DNA from: Neomoorella thermoacetica
GTDB taxonomy: Bacteria > Bacillota > DSM-521 > Neomoorellales > Neomoorellaceae
Direction of reading: 5' to 3'
Length of the DNA: 64,000 bases
NCBI RefSeq assembly: GCF_001875325.1
Contig: NZ_MDDC01000012.1
Span: forward strand, 1 to 64,000
Under the pieces are notes generated by a model. It did not search any database and was not told the DNA's origin. It saw only the letters and a list, made by a program, of their open reading frames with translations. Both the position numbers and the translations under genes were made by a program. Numbering within the stretch: the first letter of the stretch is position 1; every line of letters starts with the position of its first letter. Below, piece after piece: positions 44,627-53,538 of the stretch.

Positions 44627-45319
44627 ATGTTAACCAGGCGGCGGCGCCAGTTCCTGGATAAAATTAAAAAAATATACCAGGAAACAGGCAAACCGGTCCA
44701 CTATATTGCAGTGGCCGAAGCCCTCAAAGTGAGCAAGTGGACGGCTTACGATGTTTTGCTGGAATTGGAAAAAGAAGGCTTCCTGGAGCGGCAGTATATA
44801 GTTAACAGCAATGAAAAGACACCGGGCCGGTCGATGGTGATGTTTGTTCCTTCACCCCTGGCGGCCAGCCTGGAGGGAAGCGGGGGTAATACCTCCTCTT
44901 TTGTCCTGGACTGGCAACAGGCCAGGGCCAGGTTGCTGGATGCCCTGGCGAACCTCTTGCCCCGGGAAGCGGGACAGGTAGCCGGGGAGTTATTGCAGGA
45001 GATGCCGGGCAAGACCAACCCTGTGATTACCAGCGCCTACACCCTGACCATCCTGCTGGTATACCTGAAGTCCCTGGGTGAAAGGGCCCTGCAGGTGGTA
45101 CGCAGCGCCCTGGATAAGGCTCCTCGCCCGGAGGCCGGCCTTTTCCTGGCCGCCGGCACCGGCCTGGGACTGGCGGTCAATATGCTGCCCCAGAACCCCC
45201 TGGCCGGGCAGCTGGCCGGGTATTTGAACCGTCTCCAGGAACACATCGAGAATCTAACCGGCCGCGAGCATAAACTACTGCTGGATTTTCTGCACGAAGC
45301 CCTGGAACAGGTCACCTAA
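44627..45319 (+). CDS. Winged-helix regulator-like protein
   Basis: 230 residues. N-terminal winged helix: MLTRRRRQFLDKIKKIYQE, HYIAVAEALKVSKWTAYDVLLELEKEGFLERQY. The remainder is helical with no recognised ligand domain. Start ATG with GGGAGAGG upstream, 41 bases after the radical SAM gene. It likely regulates this small gene set. A hairpin-T run follows. Confidence 0.75.
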   Translation: MLTRRRRQFLDKIKKIYQETGKPVHYIAVAEALKVSKWTAYDVLLELEKEGFLERQYIVNSNEKTPGRSMVMFVPSPLAASLEGSGGNTSSFVLDWQQARARLLDALANLLPREAGQVAGELLQEMPGKTNPVITSAYTLTILLVYLKSLGERALQVVRSALDKAPRPEAGLFLAAGTGLGLAVNMLPQNPLAGQLAGYLNRLQEHIENLTGREHKLLLDFLHEALEQVT

Positions 45320-45328
45320 AGATATCAT

Positions 45329-45361
45329 AAGCCTGGTGCTGTTTTAAGCCCGGGCTTTTTT
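45329..45361 (+). terminator. Hairpin-T terminator between wHTH and UbiB-like genes
   Basis: AAGCCTGG (45329-45336) pairs with CCGGGCTT (45350-45357) including one G-U, followed by T residues. It could be a partial terminator inside the operon. Confidence 0.6.
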
Positions 45362-45383
45362 AAAAGGAGGCCCCTGCTGGAGG

Positions 45384-47048
45384 ATGTCCCTGCGGCGTCG
45401 CTACATCCATTTGAACCGTTATCGCCAGGTGGTAAATGTTTTTGCCCGTTATGGTTTCGGTTACCTCCTGGATCAGGTGGGACTGGGAGAACTAATCCTG
45501 CGCCGGTCCCGGGAAGAAGCCGCCCTCTCCCTGGGACAGCGCCTGCGCCTGGCCCTGGAGGAACTCGGGCCTACCTTTATCAAACTGGGGCAGCTGCTGA
45601 GTACCAGGCCCGATCTGTTGCCGGCGGATATCATTAGCGAGCTAGCCCGCCTCCAGGACCGGGTGCCTCCCTTTCCCTTCGCTGACGTCCGGGTAGCGGT
45701 GGAGGAGGAACTGGGCCAGCCCCTGGAGGAACTCTTCGTCTCCTTTGACCCCGAGCCCCTGGCGGTGGCTTCCATCGGCCAGGTCCACCGGGCTACCCTC
45801 CCGGACGGCAGCCAGGTAATCGTCAAGGTCCAGCGACCCGGAATTGCCAGGCAGGTCCGGGTGGACCTGGAGATCCTCTTCGACCTGGCCCGCCTGGCCC
45901 AGCGCCACACTCCCTACGGTAAGATATACGATTTCAACCAGATGGCCGCCGAGTTTGCCCGGGCCCTGACGGAAGAACTGGATTATACCCGGGAAGGACG
46001 CAACGCCGACCGCTTCCGGGAAAACTTCGCGGGGGACGCAAGCGTCTATTTTCCGGCCGTTTACTGGGACTATACCACCAGGGGAGTGTTGACCCAGGAG
46101 TATGTAGAGGCAGTAAAACTCAATAACCTGGAGGAGATTGACCGCCGGGGTTATAGCCGCCGCCGGATAGCCGTTAGCCTCGCCCGGGCCGTTTACCAGC
46201 AGGTTCTGGTGGACGGCTTTTTCCATGGCGACCCCCACCCTGGGAACCTGGCCGTCCTGCCTGGGGAAGTTATTGTCTTTATGGATTTCGGCCTGACGGG
46301 GTCCCTGACGGAGGAACTCCAGGAGCAGTTTGTCAACCTGGTCCTGGGGATTATCCGCCGCCGCAGCCAGGACGTCCTCAGGACCATCATAGATATGGGC
46401 ATGGTGCCGGCCGAAGTGGACCGGGGTGCCCTGCGGCGGGAAATTGAAGCCCTGCGGGATAAGTACTACCACCTTTCCTTCCGCCAGATCAGCCTGGGCC
46501 AGGCTGTTGAGGAACTCCTCCAGCTGGCCTTCAGGTATCACCTGCGCCTGCCCCCGGAGCTTACCCTGCTGGGGAAAACCCTCTTGACCCTGGAGGGCCT
46601 GGTCAGGGAGCTTGACCCGGAGCTCGAACTGGCCGAACTGGCCGAACCCTATGGCCGGGAGCTTTTGCGGCGCCGCTTCAGCGCCCGTTCCCTGTGGCGG
46701 GCGCTGGCGGAAAACCTGGCTTCCGGCTGGGAGGTTATGCAGAGCCTGCCCCGGCAGCTCCAGCACCTCCTGAACCTGACGGAACGGGGCGAACTGACCC
46801 TCCGGGTGGAACTCCTGCACTTGCGTGGCCTGGTACGGCAAATAGACCGGATTATCAATAAGCTGACGATGAGCGTAGTTTTGCTCGCCTTCAGTATCAT
46901 CATGGCCAGCCTGATCATCAGCACGGCCCTTGGGGCCCCGGCCGGCAGCCTTCTCTTCCGCCTGCCCATCCTGGAGGCCGGCTTCGGGGCGGCCGGCCTG
47001 ATGCTCCTGTGGTTACTGGTGACCATCTGGCGGGGCGGCCGCGACTGA
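45384..47048 (+). CDS. ABC1/UbiB-family atypical kinase
   Basis: 554 residues. Family motifs: FIKLGQLLSTRPDLLP (KxGQ), EPLAVASIGQVHRATLPDGSQVIVKVQRPG, VDGFFHGDPHPGNLAVL and VFMDFGLTGSL. Two C-terminal membrane helices anchor it. UbiB-like kinases/ATPases help quinone or other isoprenoid lipid synthesis. The start ATG has GGAGG immediately before it and another 15 bases upstream, so the start could be slightly different. It follows the radical SAM and wHTH genes. Confidence 0.9.
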   Translation: MSLRRRYIHLNRYRQVVNVFARYGFGYLLDQVGLGELILRRSREEAALSLGQRLRLALEELGPTFIKLGQLLSTRPDLLPADIISELARLQDRVPPFPFADVRVAVEEELGQPLEELFVSFDPEPLAVASIGQVHRATLPDGSQVIVKVQRPGIARQVRVDLEILFDLARLAQRHTPYGKIYDFNQMAAEFARALTEELDYTREGRNADRFRENFAGDASVYFPAVYWDYTTRGVLTQEYVEAVKLNNLEEIDRRGYSRRRIAVSLARAVYQQVLVDGFFHGDPHPGNLAVLPGEVIVFMDFGLTGSLTEELQEQFVNLVLGIIRRRSQDVLRTIIDMGMVPAEVDRGALRREIEALRDKYYHLSFRQISLGQAVEELLQLAFRYHLRLPPELTLLGKTLLTLEGLVRELDPELELAELAEPYGRELLRRRFSARSLWRALAENLASGWEVMQSLPRQLQHLLNLTERGELTLRVELLHLRGLVRQIDRIINKLTMSVVLLAFSIIMASLIISTALGAPAGSLLFRLPILEAGFGAAGLMLLWLLVTIWRGGRD

Positions 47049-47135
47049 ATTATCCCCAGGTGGCGCAAGCCAACCGCGCCTGAATAAACTTTCCGGTCCG
47101 GGCGAACAATGAGGATAAAAAGCGGGGGGATAAAG

Positions 47136-47393
47136 GTGCCTTACCGGATAACCAACAATTGTATTGCCTGCGGCGATTGCACGGTGGTCTGCCCCCGGGA
47201 AGCTATCGTTGAGGACGGCTACACCTATAACACCGTGGGGGATATCAACTCGACCACGGATGTCGCCCGCGACGGGGCCATGGATGAACCGCCGGAGAAA
47301 CTGGCGGCCTTTTACCGCATCACTGCCGGTTGCAATAACTGCGGCTGCTGCCGGGAGGTCTGCCCGGCAGGGGCCATTATCTGGGAAGACTAG
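47136..47393 (+). CDS. 2[4Fe-4S] ferredoxin
   Basis: About 85 residues. Two cluster motifs: CIACGDCTVVCPREAI and CNNCGCCREVCPAGAI, separated by a 40-residue insertion, longer than in the classical clostridial form. Low-potential electron carrier. GTG at 47136 has GGGGGG upstream; ATG at 47109 has a weak site. It could serve the nearby radical SAM enzyme. Confidence 0.9.
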   Translation: MPYRITNNCIACGDCTVVCPREAIVEDGYTYNTVGDINSTTDVARDGAMDEPPEKLAAFYRITAGCNNCGCCREVCPAGAIIWED

Positions 47394-47488
47394 CCGCCGG
47401 AAGATAAAGTGCTGCCCGGAGCTACCGTTCCGGCAGGAAAATAGGTTTTCCCTGTCGAAAAGGGACATTGTTCCAGGGGGTAGGTGCT

Positions 47489-48334
47489 TTGCACAGGAAA
47501 GCATGGGCAGACTACCTGGGGATTACCGCCGGCACCCTGGCTACGGCCCTGGGGCTGGTACTCTTCCTGGTGCCCAACAGGATTGCCGCCGGTGGCGTCA
47601 GCGGCCTGGCCACGGTCCTCCATTATGTCTTCGGCTGGCCGGTGGGCCTGACCATGCTGGTCCTCAACATACCCCTCTTCCTGGCCGGTTTGAAGGTTCT
47701 GGGCCTGGAGTTCGGCCTTAAAACCCTCTACGGGACCATTATCCTGTCCGCCTTTACCGACACCCTGGCCTTCTGGCTGCACGCGCCTACCAGCAACACC
47801 CTCCTGGCTTCCCTTTACGGCGGACTCTTAAGCGGCGTCGGCATGGGTATAGTTTTCCGTTCCGGCGGCAGTACAGGGGGGACCGACCTGGCAGCCCTCC
47901 TCTTTCGCCACTACCTGCATATCAGCGCCGGCATGGGGTTGTTGATGGTGGATGCCCTGGTAATCAGCCTGGCCGGCCTGGTATTTAATGTGGAACTGGC
48001 CCTGTACGCCCTGGTAGCCCTTTTCCTTACCAGCCGGGCCATCGACGCCATCCAGGAGGGCGGCGGTTATGCCCGGGCTGCCCTGATAATTTCAGATAAA
48101 GCCGAAGAAATCGCCCGCCGGGTTCTGGCGGAGCTGGATCGCGGCGTGACGGGACTGGCCGGCCGCGGCTTCTATACCCGCCGGGAACGGGAAGTGCTGC
48201 TGGTTGTAGTCCAGCGGGCCGAGGTCAGCCGCCTGAAGGACCTGGTGGCGAGTATCGACCCGGAAGCCTTCGTCATCGTCAGCAATGTCCATGAAGTCCT
48301 GGGCGAGGGCTTTCAGTATTTTTCCAGACCTTGA
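47489..48334 (+). CDS. YitT-family membrane protein
   Basis: About 281 residues. Five to six membrane helices (LGITAGTLATALGLVLFLVPNRIAAGGVSGLA, GIVFRSGGSTGGTDLAALL), then a C-terminal DUF2179 cytoplasmic domain (EEIARRVLAELDRGVTGLAGRGFYT, VVQRAEVSRLKDLVASIDP). TTG start at 47489 with AGGGGGTAGG upstream. Function unknown; often beside transporters or regulators. Confidence 0.88.
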   Translation: MHRKAWADYLGITAGTLATALGLVLFLVPNRIAAGGVSGLATVLHYVFGWPVGLTMLVLNIPLFLAGLKVLGLEFGLKTLYGTIILSAFTDTLAFWLHAPTSNTLLASLYGGLLSGVGMGIVFRSGGSTGGTDLAALLFRHYLHISAGMGLLMVDALVISLAGLVFNVELALYALVALFLTSRAIDAIQEGGGYARAALIISDKAEEIARRVLAELDRGVTGLAGRGFYTRREREVLLVVVQRAEVSRLKDLVASIDPEAFVIVSNVHEVLGEGFQYFSRP

Positions 48335-48354
48335 GCTTAGGAGGGAACAGGTAA

Positions 48355-49170
48355 TTGGAGAAGGATTGGCAAACTTTGACGGCTACGGCCAGGCAGATTC
48401 GCCGGGACATCGTCAGGATGGTGGGAGCGGCCGGCTCCGGCCACCCCGGCGGGTCCCTGTCGGCGGTGGAGATCGTGACAGCCCTTTATTTTAAGGTCAT
48501 GCGCCTGGACCCGGAGCGGCCGGACTGGCCGGAGCGGGACCGCTTCGTACTATCCAAAGGCCACGCGGCCCCGGTCCTGTACGCCGCCCTGGCAGAAAGG
48601 GGCTTTTTTGCAGTGGATAAGCTGGACACCCTGCGGCAGCTGGGCAGCCCCCTGCAGGGGCACCCGGACCGCAAAGCCCTGCCGGGGGTGGAAGTTTCCA
48701 CCGGTTCCCTGGGCCACGGCCTGGCGGTGGCCAACGGCATGGCCCTGGCCGGGCGCCTGGACGGCCGGGATTACCGCGTCTACGTCCTCCTGGGGGATGG
48801 CGAGCTGGAGGAAGGCATGGTGTGGGAAGGGGCCATGGCCGCGGCCCATTATCGCCTGGATAACCTGACGGCCATCGTCGACCACAACCACCTGCAGATC
48901 GACGGGCGGGTGGAGGAGGTCATGTCCCCGGAGCCGGTGGCCGACAAATTCCGGGCCTTCGGCTGGGAGGTTCAGACCATCGATGGCCACGACTTCGGCC
49001 AGATCCTGGACGCCCTGGAGCGGACCCGGGAGGTAAAGGGCAAACCCACGGTCATCATCGCGGAGACCATCAAAGGCAAGGGCGTCTCCTTCATGGAAAA
49101 CCAGGCCGGCTGGCACGGCAAAGCCCCGAAACCAGAAGAAGTGGAGAAGGCCCTGGCCGAACTAGCCTGA
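48355..49170 (+). CDS. Transketolase, N-terminal subunit
   Basis: 271 residues. TPP-binding half: AGSGHPGGSLSAVEIVTALYF, SKGHAAPVLYAALAERG, TGSLGHGLAVANGMALAG and GDGELEEGMVWEGAMAAAHYRLDNLTAIVDHN. It joins with the next gene to form a split transketolase of the pentose phosphate pathway. TTG start with AGGAGGG upstream. Confidence 0.94.
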   Translation: MEKDWQTLTATARQIRRDIVRMVGAAGSGHPGGSLSAVEIVTALYFKVMRLDPERPDWPERDRFVLSKGHAAPVLYAALAERGFFAVDKLDTLRQLGSPLQGHPDRKALPGVEVSTGSLGHGLAVANGMALAGRLDGRDYRVYVLLGDGELEEGMVWEGAMAAAHYRLDNLTAIVDHNHLQIDGRVEEVMSPEPVADKFRAFGWEVQTIDGHDFGQILDALERTREVKGKPTVIIAETIKGKGVSFMENQAGWHGKAPKPEEVEKALAELA

Positions 49171-49318
49171 CCGCTGCCTCAATAAAGGGCTACACCCGCG
49201 GCCGGCAATGGCCGGCAAAGCGTATATGTCCCGGAGACGCAAAGGAACGAGCCGGGTGAACAGGCAGCCCGTTCAGGGCCATAACTTGAGCAAGAGACTA
49301 TTCTCGGGGGAGATACAT

Positions 49319-50254
49319 ATGACCAAGATCGCGACCAGGGAAGCCTACGGCAGGGCCCTGGTGGAGCTGGGGCGGCAGAACAGCCAGGTAGTAGTCCTGG
49401 ACGCCGACCTGTCCAAGTCCACCATGACCCACTATTTTGCCCGGGAATTCCCCGAGCGCTTTTTCAATATGGGTATCGCCGAGCAGAGCCTCATGGCCAC
49501 CGCCGCCGGCCTGGCCTTGAGCGGCAAGATCCCCTTTGCCAGCACCTTCGCCGTCTTTGCCGCCGGCCGGGCCTACGACCAGGTCCGCAACGGCATCGCC
49601 TACCCGAAGGTCAACGTAAAAATCGCCGCCACCCATGCCGGCCTTACCGTAGGCGAAGACGGCGCCTCCCACCAGGCCGTCGAGGACGTGACCCTGATGC
49701 GGGCCATCCCCAACATGACGGTCATCGTACCGGCCGACGGCGAGGAAACCCGCCAGGCCGTCTTCGCGGCCGCCGCCCAGCAGGGGCCGGTGTACCTGCG
49801 CCTGGGGCGTCCGGCCGTGCCGGTTATTTATAATGGGGATTACCGGTTCCAGATCGGGCGCGCCCATACCCTGCGGCAGGGAAAGGATGCGGCCGTCCTC
49901 GCCTGCGGCGTCATGGTCCATGAGGCCCTCCGGGCGGCGGAGGAACTGGCGGCGGCGGGCCTGGACGTAATGGTCGTCAACATGAGCACCATCAAGCCCC
50001 TGGACCGGGAGGCGGTCCTGGCGGCGGCGGCCACCGGGGCGGTGGTAACGGCCGAGGAACACACCGTCATCGGCGGCCTGGGAAGCGCCGTGGCCGAGGT
50101 CCTGGCTACAACAAAGCCCGTCCCCATGGCTATGATAGGCATCCGCGACACCTTCGGCGAGTCCGGCAAGCCCGACGAGCTGATGGCCAAATACGGCCTG
50201 ACGGCAGCAGATATAGTGGCGGCGGTGAAAGGGTTGAAAGGATGGGTAAGCTGA
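49319..50254 (+). CDS. Transketolase, C-terminal subunit
   Basis: 311 residues. Pyrimidine-binding half with MTKIATREAYGRALVELG, MGIAEQSLMATAAGLAL and THAGLTVGEDGASHQAVEDV, then the C-terminal domain. ATG at 49319 has GGGGGAGA upstream. Both subunits are complete; the 148-base gap holds only a GC palindrome with no gene. A strong terminator follows. Confidence 0.94.
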   Translation: MTKIATREAYGRALVELGRQNSQVVVLDADLSKSTMTHYFAREFPERFFNMGIAEQSLMATAAGLALSGKIPFASTFAVFAAGRAYDQVRNGIAYPKVNVKIAATHAGLTVGEDGASHQAVEDVTLMRAIPNMTVIVPADGEETRQAVFAAAAQQGPVYLRLGRPAVPVIYNGDYRFQIGRAHTLRQGKDAAVLACGVMVHEALRAAEELAAAGLDVMVVNMSTIKPLDREAVLAAAATGAVVTAEEHTVIGGLGSAVAEVLATTKPVPMAMIGIRDTFGESGKPDELMAKYGLTAADIVAAVKGLKGWVS

Positions 50255-50343
50255 AGTCTCCCTGAAAGCCGCTCACCGCCGGCGCCCCGGATAATCTGAT
50301 TGCCACAGTTGAATTCCGCGATTTGAAGAAGCGTATCGACATT

Positions 50344-50368
50344 AAACCGCCCCTGAGGGGCGGTTTTT
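50344..50368 (+). terminator. Terminator after the transketolase genes
   Basis: 10-bp stem AAACCGCCCC/GGGGCGGTTT (50344-50353, 50357-50366), three-base loop, then further T residues. Confidence 0.92.
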
Positions 50369-50451
50369 ACTTTCCGCGTGGGGCGAAGCGCCCGCGTAGA
50401 TGCCGGGGCGGCGTTTCGGGAATTGGTAGGGGAAAGGGAATGCCTAAAGGC

Positions 50452-50808
50452 TTACTGTAAAACATCGTCTGCGATCTGGATGGCGGCGATAAAGGCGGCG
50501 ATGTTTTTGGCCGGGACGCCGGTGCGCTCGGCTAAGAGCTTGACCAGCGGGTCGGCGGCCAGGGAACGATAGCTGGCCAGGGGTAACGGCGTAGCGGCTC
50601 TTTCAACGCCAACCAGTTCGTCCAGGGAAACGCCAAAGAGTCGGCTCAGCCTGACCAGCGTCTCCAGGCCCGGCTGCTTCGTCCCGCGCTCCCAGTTGGC
50701 GACGGTGGGACGCCCGACGCCGACCATTCTGGCCACGTCTTCCTGCCGCAGGCCCCTCCGCCGGCGCAGCTCCTTTAAAGATTCACTAAAATTCAGCACG
50801 ACTATCAC
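50452..50808 (-). CDS. XRE-family transcriptional regulator
   Basis: 118 residues. Helix-turn-helix at about 10-62: LKELRRRRGLRQEDVARMVGVGRPTVANWERGTKQPGLETLVRLSRLFGVSLDEL. The C-terminal half is short and helical. GTG start at 50808 or 50799. Directly upstream lie two inverted-repeat sites with GGTTTC half-sites, a likely operator pair for self-regulation. It stands at the left border of the surface-protein island, against a beheaded surface gene. Confidence 0.9.
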   Translation of the reverse strand: MIVVLNFSESLKELRRRRGLRQEDVARMVGVGRPTVANWERGTKQPGLETLVRLSRLFGVSLDELVGVERAATPLPLASYRSLAADPLVKLLAERTGVPAKNIAAFIAAIQIADDVLQ

Positions 50809-50817
50809 GCCTCATCG

Positions 50818-50862
50818 GGTTTCTAATAGAAACCATAAATGGAAACCTATTGACAAGTTTCC
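50818..50862. promoter_or_regulatory. Paired inverted-repeat operators of the XRE regulator
   Basis: O1 is a perfect GGTTTC-TAATA-GAAACC palindrome (50818-50834). O2 is GGAAAC...GTTTCC (50841-50862), with the same half-site in the opposite order and a wider centre. TTGTCA on the minus strand inside O2 could be a -35 element. Binding is inferred. Confidence 0.65.
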
Positions 50863-50869
50863 ATTAGGT

Positions 50870-51607
50870 AGTCTTGGCGGCTTTAGTGGGGCTAACCCTC
50901 CGTCGACGGTCACTCTGCCCAAGGGCCAGAAGAGCGTTTCCTTTGTCATCACAACGACTTCCAGCGCGTCAGGCACGCTAACCGTCACGGTTTCTTTTAC
51001 ACCGACAGGGGCATCAAGTGCTATAAGCGGCAATAAACAAATTACCTTCAGTACAGCCGCTGAAGGCCACGCGTTCAGCCGCGCCCTCCTGCCCGGCTGG
51101 AACGTCATCTCCGTGCCGGTGAAGCTCTCCAAGTCCCTGGTCGATCTCCTGGGCGGGGCGGACAAGTTCGAGGCCATCTACTACTTCGACACCGCCAGCA
51201 ACTCTTATAAACTGTACAGCCAGATGACCCCGGACCAGCAGTACGGCCAGCCCATGCTGGGCTACATGGTGAAGATGAAGCAGGCCGTCATGGCCCAGGC
51301 CGACTACCTGCGAGTCCCGGCCACCCAGGCTGTGCCGCCGACCCTGGCCCTGAAGCAGGGCTGGAACCTGATCGGCCCGTCAGCTAGCGAAGACGCTTAT
51401 AACCTCTCCGACATGCTGGCCAGCGTCTACGGTAAGTACAGCAGCGTCATCAACCCCCAAGGCCTCGGCAACCAGGTCACCTGGCAGGCCAGAACGCAAA
51501 CCGGGATTGGTAACACGGATACAGTTAGCAACGGCGACGCCTACTGGGTGTACATGACCGCCGACGGCACCCTGGCCGGGCTGTTGACCCCGCCGGTGCA
51601 GCAGTAG
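50870..51607 (+). pseudogene. Surface-protein fragment, 5' end missing
   Basis: About 245 residues of coding sequence with no start: SLGGFSGANPPSTVTLPKG, a strand-rich Ser/Thr region, then LPGWNVISVPVKLSKSLVDLLGG and LKQGWNLIGPSASED. The two WN-containing segments look like repeats seen in other secreted proteins. The frame stays open backward into the operator region, without a signal peptide. I infer that the N-terminal part was removed when the XRE gene and its operators were placed here. Confidence 0.7.
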
Positions 51608-51636
51608 CATGAAAACAGGCCTGAAGGGTGGGACGC

Positions 51637-53425
51637 ATGTTGCGGTTCAAGAACCTCTTTAGGAGAGGACGTGCAGCGAGCGCGGCGCTGGCCGCCGCGC
51701 TCGCTTTCCTGCTCCTCGCCGGCGCCATCCCGGCCCTGGCCGACAGCCCCCCGGCGGTTCCTCCGACCTTTTACGGGCGGGTCTTCCAGGGGAGCTGGGG
51801 CGGGCCGGCGGTTCCGGACGGCGCTAAGGTCGAGGTATACGTGGCGGACGAGACGCAGCCGCGGGGCGACGCCATGGCGGTGAGCAACGGCTGGTACGGC
51901 GGTCCCCTGGGAACCGATCCCCGCTACATTGTAAACGGCACGGATGCCGACGTAGGCAAGAGCCTCATCTTTAAAGTCGACGGCGAGCCGGCCGCTACTT
52001 ACGACAGCAACGGCCAGCCCTTGAACCTCACCTTCCAGTTCGACCAGGTGCAGCAGGTGGACCTGGTCCTCCCCGACAAAGTGCCCCCGGTGCTTACCCA
52101 GGCCAAGCCTGCGAGCCTCAAGGATCTCCCCTGCCAGGCGGCGCCAGGCGGCAGGCTACACGGGCGACACGGTTTTCGCCTGGAGCGCCAATGAGGACCT
52201 GGATACCGCGGCCACGCCGGCGGCAGTCTTCAGCGCCAGCGGCGCCCCCGACGTCCAGGGCGTGGTGACCTTCCCCGACGCACGCACCGTCCAGGTAGTG
52301 CCGAAGGAAGACCTGCTGCCTGGAACAACCTACACCCTGACGTTGACCGGGGTCAAAGATAAGGCCGGAAACGAGGCCGGGAAGCTCCAGGTCCAGTTCA
52401 CGACCACCTCCCAGGCGCCGCTGACGCCGGGTACCTTGAGCGCCGACCTGCCGGTGGCCTTCGCCGGTGGCCAGGTGGAGCTTACCCTGCCGGCGGGAAC
52501 CGTGGTTGACAGCGGAGCGTCCCTGAGCGCCCAAACCCTGGCCCAGCCGCCGGCGGTGCCCGCAGGGCTCAAAGTGGCCGGCCAGGTGGTGAGCTTCACC
52601 GCCCAGGGCATCAACCCGCCCCAGGGCGCGAAGCTGCACCTGAGCCTCAAGGCCAACGCCGACGCCCGCGCGCCCTATATCTATTACTTCAATGAAGGTA
52701 CCCAGGCCTGGGAGAAGGTCGCCGGCAGCAAGTATGACACTTCTACCGGCTTCGTGGCGGCGGACCTGGATCACCTATCCACCTACGGCGTCCTGGAGGC
52801 CCCCCCGTCCGGCCCGGCGCCCACAGTTACGGCTGTCGATCCGACTAATGCCGTGGCGGGCCAGAGCGGACAGACCATCACCGTCACCGGCCAGAACTTC
52901 CAGGACGGTGCCCAGGTGGTCCTGCTGCAGAACGGGCAGGAAGTATTGGCTGTAAACGCGGTCTACAGCGATTCCAGCCGGGTAACATTTACCCTCCCCG
53001 TCAGCGTGCCGCCGGGTGTTTACACCGTCGCCGTACGCAACCCCGACGGCCAGCAGTCCGCTGACGCCGTAGCTCTGGTCCTTTACGCCGGCCCGGCGCC
53101 GGCGGTGAACGTCTATCCGGGCGCCCAGGGCACCCAACCGGGCCAGGTGCAGGCCGGCGGCGGTGTGCGGGTGGAGGTCCCCGTCCAGGTCGGGCAGAGC
53201 TATCAGAACGCCCTGGTGATCATCAGGGTGGACGACCCCGACGGAAAGCCGCTGTACGGATCGGTGGAGGGTCCGCTACCGGCCAACACCACGTTGAAAT
53301 ACTCCGCCAGCTTCAACCTGCCGGGCAAGGCCGGCACCTACACGGTAAAGGCCTACGTCTGGGACGGCTGGCAGACCATGAATCCCATCGTGCCGGCGTC
53401 GCAAACGCAATTCACAGCCCAGTAG
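51637..53425 (+). pseudogene. Secreted surface protein, split by a 10-bp tandem duplication
   Basis: ATG at 51637 (AGGGTGGG upstream) begins a signal peptide ending in GAIPALADS. A domain PTFYGRVFQGSWGGPAVP...GTDADVGKSLIFKV follows, and is shared with the 53539 protein. At 52134-52153 the unit CCAGGCGGCG is followed by CCAGGCGGCA. Deleting ten bases there restores QAAGYTGDTVFAWSANED and the frame to the end at 53425. After the break come an SbsA-type Ig domain (AVFSASGAP...GTTYTLTLTGVKDKAGNEAG), a large domain ending HLSTYGVLE, and an IPT/TIG domain (TVTAVDPTNAVAGQSGQTITV). No SLH module. Frames are otherwise intact. Confidence 0.85.
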
Positions 53426-53471
53426 CGAAAGTTGATGTAGATGCGCTTAGGGCATGAACGACCCGGCGACC

Positions 53472-53516
53472 CCCGGCGGGCGGGCGGTAGCGCGATGCCT
53501 GCCCGCCGGGCTTTAT
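53472..53516 (+). terminator. Terminator after the 51637 gene
   Basis: 10-bp arms CCCGGCGGGC (53472-53481) and GCCCGCCGGG (53501-53510) followed by CTTTATT. Confidence 0.85.
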
Positions 53517-53538
53517 TATGAGCGAGGAGGGATATGGA

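Noticed and set aside
48355-50254. DXP synthase (Dxs) or pyruvate dehydrogenase subunits
   Set aside because: The GSGHPGG start and two-gene split match transketolase better.
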